NCBI GenBank assembly: GCA_965232455.1
Contig: OZ246981.1
Location: 1,860,001-1,924,000, forward strand
Direction of reading: 5' to 3'
Origin: JBFGFX01 sp965232455
GTDB taxonomy: Bacteria > Pseudomonadota > Gammaproteobacteria > Steroidobacterales > Woeseiaceae
Length of the DNA: 64,000 bases
The notes under the pieces were generated by a model that worked only from the letters and a program-made list of their open reading frames with translations, did no database searches and was not told where the DNA came from. The translations under genes and the position numbers were made by a program. Each line of letters starts with the position of its first letter. Position 1 is the stretch's first letter. Below, piece by piece: positions 25,151 through 34,030 of the stretch.

Positions 25151-26192
25151 TGTCGGTATCGCCTTGTTTTCCAGGGCCGGCAGACCGTATCAAAGTCTCG
25201 ATCCGGTCCAGCCAATCGGTATCCGCCATGACCACGTCAACCGGAACGTACCAGAAATTTGCCGAGGCCAGCTGCCGGCATTTTACGGCATCCTTTTCGG
25301 TCATGACGACCGCGTTGCCATCGCCGAAAGACAAATCGTCAGCGGTGATGCTCGCGTGATCCGGCAGCGGATGCGGCGTCACCTCGATGTCGAAGTCTCT
25401 CAACATCTCGAAGAATCTCTTGGGATTGCCGATCGCGGCAACGGCATGAACCCGCGATCCCGCCAGGTTACCCAGGGGCTGCGTATCTTCTTCGTCCAGC
25501 CGGGCGACGAGCGATGGACGCAGTTGAAATCGGGTCATGGGTACATCGGGCGGCAGTCCGGATATTCCTTTCGTGGGTACGGCGGCGTTGATCAAAATTT
25601 GCTCGACGGTCTCCAATCGCGACAGCGGTTCGCGCAAAGGGCCGGCGGGAAGCAGCAGACCGTTTCCGAATGCCCGCTCTCCGTCGACCACGACCACCTC
25701 GAAGTCGCGTTGCAGCCGATAGTGTTGGAGACCGTCATCGGCAATAATCACGTCGACGCCCTGGTCCTCGAGAAGCTTTGCCGCCGATACCCGGTCCGGA
25801 TGCACGGCCACCGGACAACCGCAGCGTTTGGCGATCAGGACGGGTTCATCCCCAACGACCGCCGGATCGCTGTGCGGCATCACGGGCAGCGGAGAACGGC
25901 CGATGGCGCCGCGGTAACCGCGGCTGACGACACCGGGCCGGAACCCGCGTTCCTGCAACTGCTTGACGAGCCAGATCGTTATCGGCGTTTTACCGGTACC
26001 GCCTGCGCTCAGATTGCCGACGATGACTACCGGGACGCCGGCGCGCACCGATCGCAACACGCCGCTTCGATACAGCAGGCGACGCAGCGCGGTGATTGCG
26101 GCGTACAACCAGCTCAAAGGCAGCAGAACCAGGAATGCCCTGGAGTCGCCGTACCAAACCCTGTCAACCCACCGCTGACCGCCCGCGGCCAC
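25143..26192 (-). CDS. lpxK: Tetraacyldisaccharide 4'-kinase
   Basis: A 349-residue inner-membrane-associated kinase that phosphorylates the 4' position of the lipid A disaccharide precursor. An N-terminal hydrophobic helix (LVLLPLSWLYAAITAL) precedes the P-loop NLSAGGTGKTP. The ligand-binding VVSRGYRGAIGRSPL and the catalytic-domain VIIADDGLQHYRLQRD with the Asp-Asp-Gly-x-Gln-His motif are present. It starts with GTG six bases after the msbA stop. The cluster places lipid A completion next to lipid A export. Confidence 0.97.
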   Translation of the reverse strand: MAAGGQRWVDRVWYGDSRAFLVLLPLSWLYAAITALRRLLYRSGVLRSVRAGVPVVIVGNLSAGGTGKTPITIWLVKQLQERGFRPGVVSRGYRGAIGRSPLPVMPHSDPAVVGDEPVLIAKRCGCPVAVHPDRVSAAKLLEDQGVDVIIADDGLQHYRLQRDFEVVVVDGERAFGNGLLLPAGPLREPLSRLETVEQILINAAVPTKGISGLPPDVPMTRFQLRPSLVARLDEEDTQPLGNLAGSRVHAVAAIGNPKRFFEMLRDFDIEVTPHPLPDHASITADDLSFGDGNAVVMTEKDAVKCRQLASANFWYVPVDVVMADTDWLDRIETLIRSAGPGKQGDTDND

Positions 26193-26197
26193 GACGA

Positions 26198-27970
26198 TCA
26201 GCCGGCCTGAGGCGCTTCGTCGCTGAATTGCATCCGGTACAGTTCAGCGTAACGCCCGTTCCGATCGAGAAGCTGTTGATGCGTCCCGGATTCGACGATG
26301 CGCCCCTCGTGCAGAACGATAATCTGGTCGGCGTTTTCCACCGTGGACAGACGATGGGCAATGACCAGGGTCGTTCGATTTTCCATCAGCACGTTCAACG
26401 CTTCCTGGATGCGCCGTTCCGAGCGCGTATCCAGCGAAGACGTCGCCTCGTCGAGAATCAGTATGGGCGCGTTTTTCAACAACGCTCTGCCGATTGCGAT
26501 ACGCTGACGCTGCCCGCCGGAAAGCAGCACGCCGCGATCACCGACGATCGTCTCCAGACCGTCGGGCATCTCCTTGACGAAGTCGAGGACGTGGGCGGCT
26601 TCCGCGGCCTGCAACAATTCCGCGCGGGAACGGCTTTTCAGCTGCCCATAGGCGAGATTATTCTCGATCGTGTCGTTGAACAGCACGACGTCTTGACTGA
26701 CCAGACTGATGTTGCCCCGCAAATTGGCCAGCGTATAGTTTTCGACCGGCACGTCGTCAACGAGTATCTCCCCGGAATTGATGTCGTAGAACCTCGGCAG
26801 CAAGCTGACCAGCGTGGATTTGCCGCTGCCCGAATGACCGACGATCGCCAGCGTTTTACCTGAGCTGACCTTGAATGACACGTCGCTGAGAATCGGCTTC
26901 TTGTCCTCTCCGTAGCCGAAACCGACGTTGCGGAATTCGACGGTTCCCGTGACGTCTGCGGCCGTGTAATCGCCCGAGTCGACCTCGTCGGGTTCATCAA
27001 CGACCTGGAACAGACTGTCGCCGGCGGCGACGCCCCGCTGCAACGTCGCGTTGACGTTCGTTATGCGCCGCAGCGGCTGCAGCATCAGCATCATTGCGCC
27101 AAAAAACGCCATGAAGCTGCCCGGCGTCAGATCGCCGTTCACCGACTCGATACCTGCGAAATAGACGACCGCGGCGACGCCAACGCCAAAGATGACCTGG
27201 GTCACCGCCGTTCCCAGGGACCGCGAACGAATGAGCTTCAGGTTCTGCTTTCTATTCCGTTCGTCAACGCCGACAAGGCGATCCATCTCGTAATCGAAAC
27301 CGCCAAAAATTTTTACCACGCGGTTACCCGACAGCACCTCTTCCGACACCTGGGTAACCTCGCCAACCGAGTCCTGGATCCTGCCGCTGTATCGGCGAAA
27401 CGCCTTGCCGAGGAACCGGATCAATAGCGCGATCACCGGAAACACGACTGCCACGGAAACGAAAAGCCGGGGACTCTGATAAATCATCAGTGCGATCGCC
27501 GCAACGACGGTCAAAAAATCGCGGACCAGGATGATCACGACGTTGGTAACGGACTCGGCCACCATTTCGACGTTGTACGACATCCGCGACAGCATCGGCC
27601 CCGTTGCTTTGCTCTCGAAAAACCTTGTCGGCAGCGTCAGAAACTTGCGGAACACATCCCTGCGCAGCGAGCTGATGACACTGCGCCCTATCCAGCCGAG
27701 CGACGCCTCCGATGCGAATCCGGTGACGCCGCGCGCAAAAAAAACCGTAACGAAAGCCACCGGCAACCAGCGTGTCGCTTCCAGATTCTGCGCAACCAGC
27801 GCTTCGTCCATCAGCGGCTCGACCATGGCGACCAGCGTCATTTCGATGACCGCCGTCAGGGCCATCGCCGCAAGCGCTATCGAACCAACCAGGCGGTGCG
27901 GCGTTACGTAATGCCACAGTCGCCGATAGACCTGGACAACACGAGAATCGAATTTACCGGAGCCCGTCAA
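26198..27970 (-). CDS. msbA: MsbA lipid A/LPS flippase (ABC exporter)
   Basis: A 590-residue fused half-transporter with six membrane spans in the first 320 residues and an ATPase domain with Walker A VGHSGSGKST, signature LLSGGQRQRIAIGRA, Walker B ILILDEATSSLD and IAHRLSTVENAD. Its neighbours (lpxK, kdsB) identify it as MsbA, which moves core-lipid A across the inner membrane. The start is TTG at 27970; TGA of the preceding exbD frame overlaps it (TTGA), so translation is probably coupled to exbD. The frameshift in exbD therefore matters for its expression. Confidence 0.95.
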   Translation of the reverse strand: MTGSGKFDSRVVQVYRRLWHYVTPHRLVGSIALAAMALTAVIEMTLVAMVEPLMDEALVAQNLEATRWLPVAFVTVFFARGVTGFASEASLGWIGRSVISSLRRDVFRKFLTLPTRFFESKATGPMLSRMSYNVEMVAESVTNVVIILVRDFLTVVAAIALMIYQSPRLFVSVAVVFPVIALLIRFLGKAFRRYSGRIQDSVGEVTQVSEEVLSGNRVVKIFGGFDYEMDRLVGVDERNRKQNLKLIRSRSLGTAVTQVIFGVGVAAVVYFAGIESVNGDLTPGSFMAFFGAMMLMLQPLRRITNVNATLQRGVAAGDSLFQVVDEPDEVDSGDYTAADVTGTVEFRNVGFGYGEDKKPILSDVSFKVSSGKTLAIVGHSGSGKSTLVSLLPRFYDINSGEILVDDVPVENYTLANLRGNISLVSQDVVLFNDTIENNLAYGQLKSRSRAELLQAAEAAHVLDFVKEMPDGLETIVGDRGVLLSGGQRQRIAIGRALLKNAPILILDEATSSLDTRSERRIQEALNVLMENRTTLVIAHRLSTVENADQIIVLHEGRIVESGTHQQLLDRNGRYAELYRMQFSDEAPQAG

Positions 27971-28391
27971 CGCTCTGCCGGATCGTCGACGGTAGCAATG
28001 TTGATCTGCACAAAGCCCAGACGACCGGCAACGTCCATTGCCGTCACCACGTATTGGTGCCGGGCATTGGCGTCGGCGCTGATCGTCAGCGGCAGCGAAT
28101 AATCACCGCCGGAGACGCGCCGGAGCGCGTTACGCACCGTCTCCGGCCGATTGTTGACGAGCTCGCGACCGTTGACGAGTAGGCGCCCTGCTCGGTGATC
28201 ATGATGTCAACGTGCTCGACCTCCTCCACGACAGCCGGTGCGCTCTCTGCCTCGGGTAATCGAATGGATATCTGCGATTGTTTGACGAAGCTGGTCGAGA
28301 CCATGAAAAAGACCAGCAGCAACAGGACAACGTCGATCAGCGACGTCAGGTTGACCTCCGGCTCATCCTTGGATCGCAGGTTGAGGTTCAT
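27967..28391 (-). pseudogene. ExbD/TolR-family biopolymer transport protein, interrupted by a one-base frameshift
   Basis: From the ATG at 28391 the first frame encodes a normal ExbD N-terminus: a short cytoplasmic part, then the single membrane helix NLTSLIDVVLLLLVFFMVS with the proton-relay Asp20, and the start of the periplasmic domain through ITEQGAY. After the TAC codon at 28179-28181 the frame is lost. Adding one base there restores LVNGRELVNNRPETV and the rest to a stop at 27967, for a 141-residue protein of normal size. CCTAC followed by TCGTC suggests loss of one C. No slippery sequence is visible. It may be a real mutation or a sequence error; the downstream half is well conserved, which favours an error or a very recent event. 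Confidence 0.8.
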
Positions 28392-29014
28392 GCCGGCGCC
28401 GCGTCCTTCGCCTGTCGCCGGTGCAGGGCTTCAACAAGCTTGATCGCCTCTTTTTCCATATCGACCACCAGTGTGTCGACGCGATTTCGATAATACCGAT
28501 AAGCGATCAGCGCCGGGATCGCGACCGTCAGACCGGCCGCCGTCGTGATCAGCGCCTCGGCGATTCCGCCGGCCAGGACCGTCGGATCCCCAACGCCGTG
28601 CGTCGTTATTGCGGTGAATACCTTGACCATGCCGATGACCGTGCCGAGCAAGCCGAGCAGCGGCGATATCGCCGCTACGGTGCCCAGCGTGTCCAGATAA
28701 CGCTCCAGCTCATGCACGACGTGGCGGCCGGTGTCCTCGATGCTGTCCTTCATGACCAGCCGCTCCTGGTTTCGGTTGATCAGGCCGGCAGCCAGTATCT
28801 GTCCGAGCGGCGATCCCTGATGCAGGCTTTGAATACGCTTGTTGTCCAGGGCGCTTTGCTCGACCCATCCCCAGACTTTGCCGGTCAGATCCTCGGGAAT
28901 GACCCGCTTCTGTTGGAGCGTCCAGAATCGTTCGAGAACGATACCCAATGCAATGATGGCGCAGAGGATGATAGGCGCCATCAACCAGCCGCCCGCTTTG
29001 ACAATTTCGACCAT
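28388..29014 (-). CDS. exbB: MotA/TolQ/ExbB proton channel family protein
   Basis: The start is the ATG at 29014 (GGGGCGGGG upstream), giving 208 residues; the frame extends to 29074. Three membrane segments are seen: WLMAPIILCAIIALGIVLE (about 10-28), TVAAISPLLGLLGTVIGMVKVF (about 110-131) and ITTAAGLTVAIPALIAYRYY (about 155-175). The Gly-Leu-Leu-Gly-Thr-Val motif and the Thr-rich third helix are family hallmarks. It forms the stator with ExbD, encoded immediately downstream with a 4-base overlap. This solo exbB-exbD pair without tonB, in front of msbA, is a common gammaproteobacterial arrangement. Confidence 0.92.
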   Translation of the reverse strand: MVEIVKAGGWLMAPIILCAIIALGIVLERFWTLQQKRVIPEDLTGKVWGWVEQSALDNKRIQSLHQGSPLGQILAAGLINRNQERLVMKDSIEDTGRHVVHELERYLDTLGTVAAISPLLGLLGTVIGMVKVFTAITTHGVGDPTVLAGGIAEALITTAAGLTVAIPALIAYRYYRNRVDTLVVDMEKEAIKLVEALHRRQAKDAAPA

Positions 29015-29091
29015 AGGCCCCGCCCCGGAAAGAAAGTCGGAATATACAGCGGCAGGGCAAAAAATGCTCCCCACCGGCAGCGGTCACGGGG

Positions 29092-31389
29092 TTACCGATC
29101 GTGCCAGATCCTGCGTGCGTCGGCACGCCGGCGCGCCAGCAATTCGAGACCGCTGTCCGCGCACAGACGGAACGACAGAGCGCCGTCGCTCGCGGTGTCG
29201 TACACCTCGGCTCCCGATCGCCGCCAGCGTTCGACGATTTCCGGCCTCGGCATGCGCCAGCGGTTGTCGAAGCCCGCGGACGCCACCGCTGCCCGTGGAG
29301 CCAGCGTCTCCACGAAGCGGCGTCCCGACGAACTGACGCTTCCGTGATGGGGAATAACCACGAGATCCGCGGGCGACAGCATCGCTTCCCGACGCAGCCG
29401 GCGCTCGACCGATGCTTCTATGTCGCCGGTGAGCAACGCACGGCGCCCGGCGGCCCGTATCTCGATGACGCAGGACGCATTATTGCCCTCCCGGCCGCCG
29501 GCAGCGGCCGGATGGAGCACGGCAAACGTGACTCCGTCCCAGTGCCAGAGCTGTCCGGCTCGGCACGGAAACAGCGGACTCGTGACCTTCTGCAGGGGTT
29601 CGCCGGCGAGCACGGCACCAACCTCCCAGGTCCTCTCGACGGAGTGAAGACCGCCGGCGTGATCCAGGTCCGCATGGCTGGCGATGAGCATGTCCAAGCG
29701 GGTAACGCCAAGCCCCCGCAGGAACGGTGTCACGACCAGCTGGCCGGTATCGCTGCCCGAACGAAACGCAGGGCCGGAATCGAACACGAGCACATGGTTG
29801 TGGGTCACGACAACGTTTGCCAAGCCCTGGCCGACGTCCAGTATGTGGATGTCGGCGCAATCCGGCGGCGGGCGGGATGGCGCGTACGTCGCCGCGGCGA
29901 GCGCCGCGAGCCAGGCCAGGCGCCGACCCGGCCAACCGGCGGGAAGCAACACCCAAAGACTCGCCAGGCAGACGACAACGAGCATCATCCCGCTCAGCTG
30001 CGCAATGGGGAGCTGTGCCTGAGGTACGCGACTGGCGACGTCCACGACCTGCAGTATCAGCTTTACGCTGAACCAACCGGCAACGAGCAAACGATCGCCC
30101 AGCACGTGCAGCGGCCCGTCCAGCAACACGCCCGTCAACGCGGACGGCACCGTGAGAAAATTAAACACGGGTAACACCAACAGGTTCACCGCGGGCGCCA
30201 GCCATGCCGCACGGCCGAACAGAACCGCGGTAAACGGCAACAAACCGAACAGCAGGGCAAACTGCAGCACCGTGAGATCTCGAACGAAACCCACGGTTCG
30301 GTCGGCGATGGCCGGTCTGCCGACGCCCGGGCCGGCCGAGCGTTTTGCAACGAGCAACAAAACCGCAACCGCGGCAAAGGACAGTTTGAAGCCCGGTGAC
30401 AGGACGGCTAGCGGCGAGCTCGCGGCGACGACCAGGCAAGCGACACCAAGAAACTGGCCCGACGCCACGGACCGCCGCGCGACCACGCCGACGACAGCCA
30501 ATGCGAGCATGATGAGCGCACGGCGCGCCGGAATCGCAAATCCGGACAAAGCCGCGTAACCGACCGCAACAAGCAGAGCCACGCTCGCGGCCACAACCCT
30601 GTGATTGCCCGAACTCCGGACCAACGCAAGCAGGCACCAGACCAGCAGGTAGGCGAAGCCCGCCGCTAAACCGATGTGCATGCCGGATATCGCCATCAAA
30701 TGGCTCGTGCCGGTGACCGCGTAATGCCGCCACTGCGCCGCGCTGATCCGGTGCCGGGCGCCGACGGTAATCGCGAGCATCACCGCGCCGGCGGCGTCGT
30801 CGGGAAGCACCGCCGACAGTCGATCGGCAACCCTCCGGCGAAGCCGCCCGGCGAAACCGTCCGCCTGGCAACCATCGGCGCGCTGTCCGTCAAGAACGTA
30901 TCCGGTGGCCCCGATACGCTGCCGAAACAACCAACCCTCGTAATCGAAGGTGCCCGGATTGGACAAGCCCCGCGGTCGCCGCAGCCGGACCGTCAACTGC
31001 CAACACTCGCCGAACCGCGGCCGCTCGGCAGGGTCGTACCAACTCAGCCGGACCCGGCTCGGAAAACCCCGCGCATCCGCCGGACTGACGACCATGCGGA
31101 GCGAATCCGCCCGACGCTCGGGAAACTCGACGACCTTTGCCGCCAGCGTCAAATTCGCCCCAGCCAGCGCCGTGTCGAGTTTTTGTTCGATCACGGTTGC
31201 GGCATCCACCCAGATCAGGACGAACCCGATCAGGACAACTGACGCGCCTCGCAGCCTCCGGCGGCAAAGGCACAGGCACGCCGACAGCGCGGCGAGAACC
31301 GGGACCGCCGGCGGCGGCAACGTCCCAAATAATAGAATCACATATGCACCGCACAGCAACAGCGCGGCGCTCGACAATGCCGAATTCAC
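29092..31389 (-). CDS. comEC: ComEC/Rec2 DNA-uptake channel
   Basis: About 765 residues from the GTG at 31389, which has AAGGA 12 bases upstream; the frame extends to a TTG at 31413. Order: N-terminal membrane helices with the OB-like DUF4131 region (to about 180), the Competence domain with SHLMAISGMHIGLAAGF, several membrane spans, then a C-terminal metallo-beta-lactamase-like domain (from about 515) with DVGQGLANVVV, ASHADLDHAGGL and VIPHHGS. ComEC carries single-stranded DNA across the inner membrane during natural transformation. No other competence genes are in the window. It ends about 80 bases before exbB. Confidence 0.92.
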   Translation of the reverse strand: MNSALSSAALLLCGAYVILLFGTLPPPAVPVLAALSACLCLCRRRLRGASVVLIGFVLIWVDAATVIEQKLDTALAGANLTLAAKVVEFPERRADSLRMVVSPADARGFPSRVRLSWYDPAERPRFGECWQLTVRLRRPRGLSNPGTFDYEGWLFRQRIGATGYVLDGQRADGCQADGFAGRLRRRVADRLSAVLPDDAAGAVMLAITVGARHRISAAQWRHYAVTGTSHLMAISGMHIGLAAGFAYLLVWCLLALVRSSGNHRVVAASVALLVAVGYAALSGFAIPARRALIMLALAVVGVVARRSVASGQFLGVACLVVAASSPLAVLSPGFKLSFAAVAVLLLVAKRSAGPGVGRPAIADRTVGFVRDLTVLQFALLFGLLPFTAVLFGRAAWLAPAVNLLVLPVFNFLTVPSALTGVLLDGPLHVLGDRLLVAGWFSVKLILQVVDVASRVPQAQLPIAQLSGMMLVVVCLASLWVLLPAGWPGRRLAWLAALAAATYAPSRPPPDCADIHILDVGQGLANVVVTHNHVLVFDSGPAFRSGSDTGQLVVTPFLRGLGVTRLDMLIASHADLDHAGGLHSVERTWEVGAVLAGEPLQKVTSPLFPCRAGQLWHWDGVTFAVLHPAAAGGREGNNASCVIEIRAAGRRALLTGDIEASVERRLRREAMLSPADLVVIPHHGSVSSSGRRFVETLAPRAAVASAGFDNRWRMPRPEIVERWRRSGAEVYDTASDGALSFRLCADSGLELLARRRADARRIWHDR

Positions 31390-31516
31390 GGATTGGAGGT
31401 TCCTTCCACCCAAGACGGACCAAAGGTCGCGTTCTTTCCTTTTCTCTGCGGAATCTCGTTATGATGTCCGTCCCGACCGCTCCCGGTTATCTTCATCCCA
31501 ACGGAATGACACCTAC

Positions 31517-32050
31517 ATGCCAAGGCATTTTTTCAGGAGATTGGCCTTAAAACGCGATCGCTTCCGCGGCAAGTGGTTTCTCGCTCCGTTCGATCATCTG
31601 TTGCACGACCACAACCTGTGGGGAATCCGCCGGCGCACGATCGTGCCCGCGTTTGCGATCGGCATTTTTGTTGGCTTCCTGCCGATTCCGGGTCATCCGC
31701 TAATCGCCGCACTCATCGCGTTGGCCATCGGCGTCAACATTCCGGTCGCGGCGCTGACGACGTTCATCTCGAACCCCCTCACGATGGGTCCGATGTATTT
31801 GCTGGGCCACCGGCTGGGCCTGTTTTTGCTGGGCATGGAGCCGCAGCCATTCGAGTTCGAGCTGTCGTTTCAATGGCTGCAGGAAAAATTATCCAACAAC
31901 TGGCAACCGCTGGTACTGGGCTGCCTGTTGCTTGCATCGGTGGCCTCGCTGGTCGGATACGTGATCCTGGACCTGTTGTGGCGGGCGTCTATCGCCGACT
32001 ATTTGGCGCGCAAACGAAAACGAAAACAGAAAGGACCCACGAACGTATAA
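31517..32050 (+). CDS. DUF2062 family membrane protein
   Basis: A 177-residue protein starting at ATG 31517. The frame continues far upstream but overlaps comEC and its promoter region, so the longer version is rejected. It has the DUF2062 features: an N-terminal basic part, RTIVPAFAIGIFVGFLPIPGHPLIAALIALAIGVNIP, NPLTMGPMYLLGHRLG, then a final hydrophobic helix and a very basic tail. A TATGAT hexamer at 31460-31465 may be its -10 element. It lies between comEC and lolD, convergent with lolD. Function unknown. Confidence 0.85.
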   Translation: MPRHFFRRLALKRDRFRGKWFLAPFDHLLHDHNLWGIRRRTIVPAFAIGIFVGFLPIPGHPLIAALIALAIGVNIPVAALTTFISNPLTMGPMYLLGHRLGLFLLGMEPQPFEFELSFQWLQEKLSNNWQPLVLGCLLLASVASLVGYVILDLLWRASIADYLARKRKRKQKGPTNV

Positions 32051-32069
32051 CGACGGATCGAGCAGCCGA

Positions 32070-32786
32070 TCAGCTCCCAGGCTGCTCCTCAGCTTCGTGA
32101 AGGCGGCCGTCCTCCAACACGAGTATCCGGTCCATCCGCGACGCGATCGAGTGATCATGGGTCACGATTACCAGGCTCGTTCCCAGCTCGCGATTGAGTT
32201 CGAGCATCAGTTTCAGAACCTGCGCACCATTGCCGGCGTCGAGGTTCCCGGTCGGCTCGTCGGCGAGTACGAGTGCGGGCCGGTTGATGAGTGCGCGCGC
32301 AACGGCTGCACGCTGCCGTTCACCGCCGGAGAGCTCGCCGGGTTTGTGCGTCAGCCGTTCGCCCAAACCGACGCGGCCCAGCAGGCCGCGGGCCTCTCTC
32401 AGCGCCTGCGCCCGTTTGACACCCCGTATGAGCAGCGGCATTGCCACGTTCTCCTCGGCGGAAAACTCCGGCAACAGATGATGAAACTGATAAACGAACC
32501 CCAGGTATTTATTGCGCAGCAGACCCTTTTCCATCTCGCCGATATCCGCCATCGAATGGTCGCCGACGGAGATACGACCGCTGGTCGGCTCATCGAGTCC
32601 ACCCAGTATCTGCAGCAGGGTCGTCTTACCCGATCCCGAAGCACCGATGATCGCCAGGCGTTCGCCGGCTCGAACGTCGAGGTCAACGCCCGATAATACC
32701 TCGAGAACCGAGCCGCCTTCGCTGAAACGGCGTACGACGTCTCGGCAAACCAACACGGGATCGTTTTCAGTAAGGTTTTCATTCAT
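32070..32786 (-). CDS. lolD: LolD, ATPase of the lipoprotein-releasing transporter
   Basis: The ATG at 32786 overlaps the end of lolE by eight bases and gives 238 residues; the frame extends to 32819. Walker A is GASGSGKTT, signature LSGGERQRAAVARAL, Walker B LVLADEPTGNLD, and the LolD-specific LGFVYQFHHLLPEFSAEENVAMPLL segment is present. It drives release of outer-membrane lipoproteins from the inner membrane to LolA. In E. coli the order is lolC-lolD-lolE; here lolD follows both permeases. Confidence 0.95.
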   Translation of the reverse strand: MNENLTENDPVLVCRDVVRRFSEGGSVLEVLSGVDLDVRAGERLAIIGASGSGKTTLLQILGGLDEPTSGRISVGDHSMADIGEMEKGLLRNKYLGFVYQFHHLLPEFSAEENVAMPLLIRGVKRAQALREARGLLGRVGLGERLTHKPGELSGGERQRAAVARALINRPALVLADEPTGNLDAGNGAQVLKLMLELNRELGTSLVIVTHDHSIASRMDRILVLEDGRLHEAEEQPGS

Positions 32787-34026
32787 AACGAAGGGCCTCG
32801 GCCGGCATTGTCCGCGCACCCCGCCAAGCGGGGTACAGCGTTGCCATCAACGCCAACAACAGGACGGTGGAGCAAACGGTGACGATATCGGCGGCCCGCA
32901 GTTCCGCTGGCAGATCACTGATGAAATAGACGTCCGCGGCAAGCAGCTTGATGCTGAATACCGCCTCGATGAATCCGACGATGGTTTCGAGATTCAACGA
33001 CACCGTCACGCCGATGATCAATCCGGCAAGGGTACCGACAATGCCGATGATCATCCCCTGCGTAACGAAGATTTTCAGGATGCTTGAAGGTTGCGCGCCC
33101 GCGGTACGCAGGATCGCGATGTCGGACTGCTTGTCCTTGACGACCATGACCAGCGTGGAGACGATATTGAACATCGCGACGGCGACCACCATCAGCAGGA
33201 TGACGAACAGGATCGACTTGGTGATTTGGATGGACCGAAAGAAATTGACGTGTCGCCGCGTCCAGTCGCTGATGAGCACGTCTCTTCCTGAATTCAGCGC
33301 CACGTCGTGAACGATTGCGGACGCATCGTATATGTCCGTCACCGCCAGGCGCACGCCCGTCACGTCGTCGCCGGTCCGGAACAGCCGCTGCGCGTCCTGC
33401 ATATGCACGAACGCCAGGCGGCGGTCGAATTCGTACATCCCGACACGGTAGATGCCGCTGACGGTGAAGCGTTTGCTACGCGGCAAAACACCCGCCGGCG
33501 TGACAATGCCCTCCGCGAGCGTCACCGTCACTTTGTCGCCAAGCGACGCCCCAATCGCATTCGCCAGTTCCACCCCGAGCACTACGTTGAAGGACCTGGG
33601 CTCGAGGCTTGCCAGACTGCCATCGGTAACCAGGCCCGCAATTCCGGAGACGTCGTTCTCCAGGCCCGGATCGATACCGCGCAACGCGCCGCCGCTCAAA
33701 CGGTCACCCAGAACAAACAGCCCCTGCCCTTGCACGTACGGCGCGGCCGCCTCGACGCGCGGTTCCGAAACGGCGAAATCCGTGAGTCCCCGCCAGTCCG
33801 ACAGGCCTCCGTCACGGGCTTCGATGATCGCGTGCGACGACATCGCCAACAGACGGCCCTGGAGTTCACGCTCGAAGCCGTTGACGACGGAGAGCACGAT
33901 GATCAGTACCGCGACCGCAATCGCAATACCCAGCATCGAGATGGCGGAGATCAACGACACAAAACGATTGCCGCTGCGCGCGCGCACGTAACGCCGGCCA
34001 ATCCAGTATTCGTAAGCGGACGGCAT
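32779..34026 (-). CDS. lolE: Lipoprotein-releasing transporter permease (LolC/LolE family)
   Basis: The ATG at 34026 gives 415 residues, the usual size; the frame extends to 34065 inside the previous gene. An N-terminal membrane helix (FVSLISAISMLGIAIAVAVLIIVLSVVNGFE) precedes a large periplasmic domain, and three more helices lie at about 270-410 (ILFVILLMVVAVAMFNIVS, GMIIGIVGTLAGLIIGV, TVCSTVLLLALMATLYPA). The end YPAWRGARTMPAEALRYE is typical. The two adjacent permeases are similar; naming this one lolE rests on gene order only. Confidence 0.9.
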   Translation of the reverse strand: MPSAYEYWIGRRYVRARSGNRFVSLISAISMLGIAIAVAVLIIVLSVVNGFERELQGRLLAMSSHAIIEARDGGLSDWRGLTDFAVSEPRVEAAAPYVQGQGLFVLGDRLSGGALRGIDPGLENDVSGIAGLVTDGSLASLEPRSFNVVLGVELANAIGASLGDKVTVTLAEGIVTPAGVLPRSKRFTVSGIYRVGMYEFDRRLAFVHMQDAQRLFRTGDDVTGVRLAVTDIYDASAIVHDVALNSGRDVLISDWTRRHVNFFRSIQITKSILFVILLMVVAVAMFNIVSTLVMVVKDKQSDIAILRTAGAQPSSILKIFVTQGMIIGIVGTLAGLIIGVTVSLNLETIVGFIEAVFSIKLLAADVYFISDLPAELRAADIVTVCSTVLLLALMATLYPAWRGARTMPAEALRYE

Positions 34027-34030
34027 GGAC

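Noticed and set aside
28150..28200. Programmed frameshift in exbD
   Set aside because: There is no slippery heptamer, internal SD or stop at the shift, and ExbD genes are not known to use recoding; mutation or sequence error is simpler.
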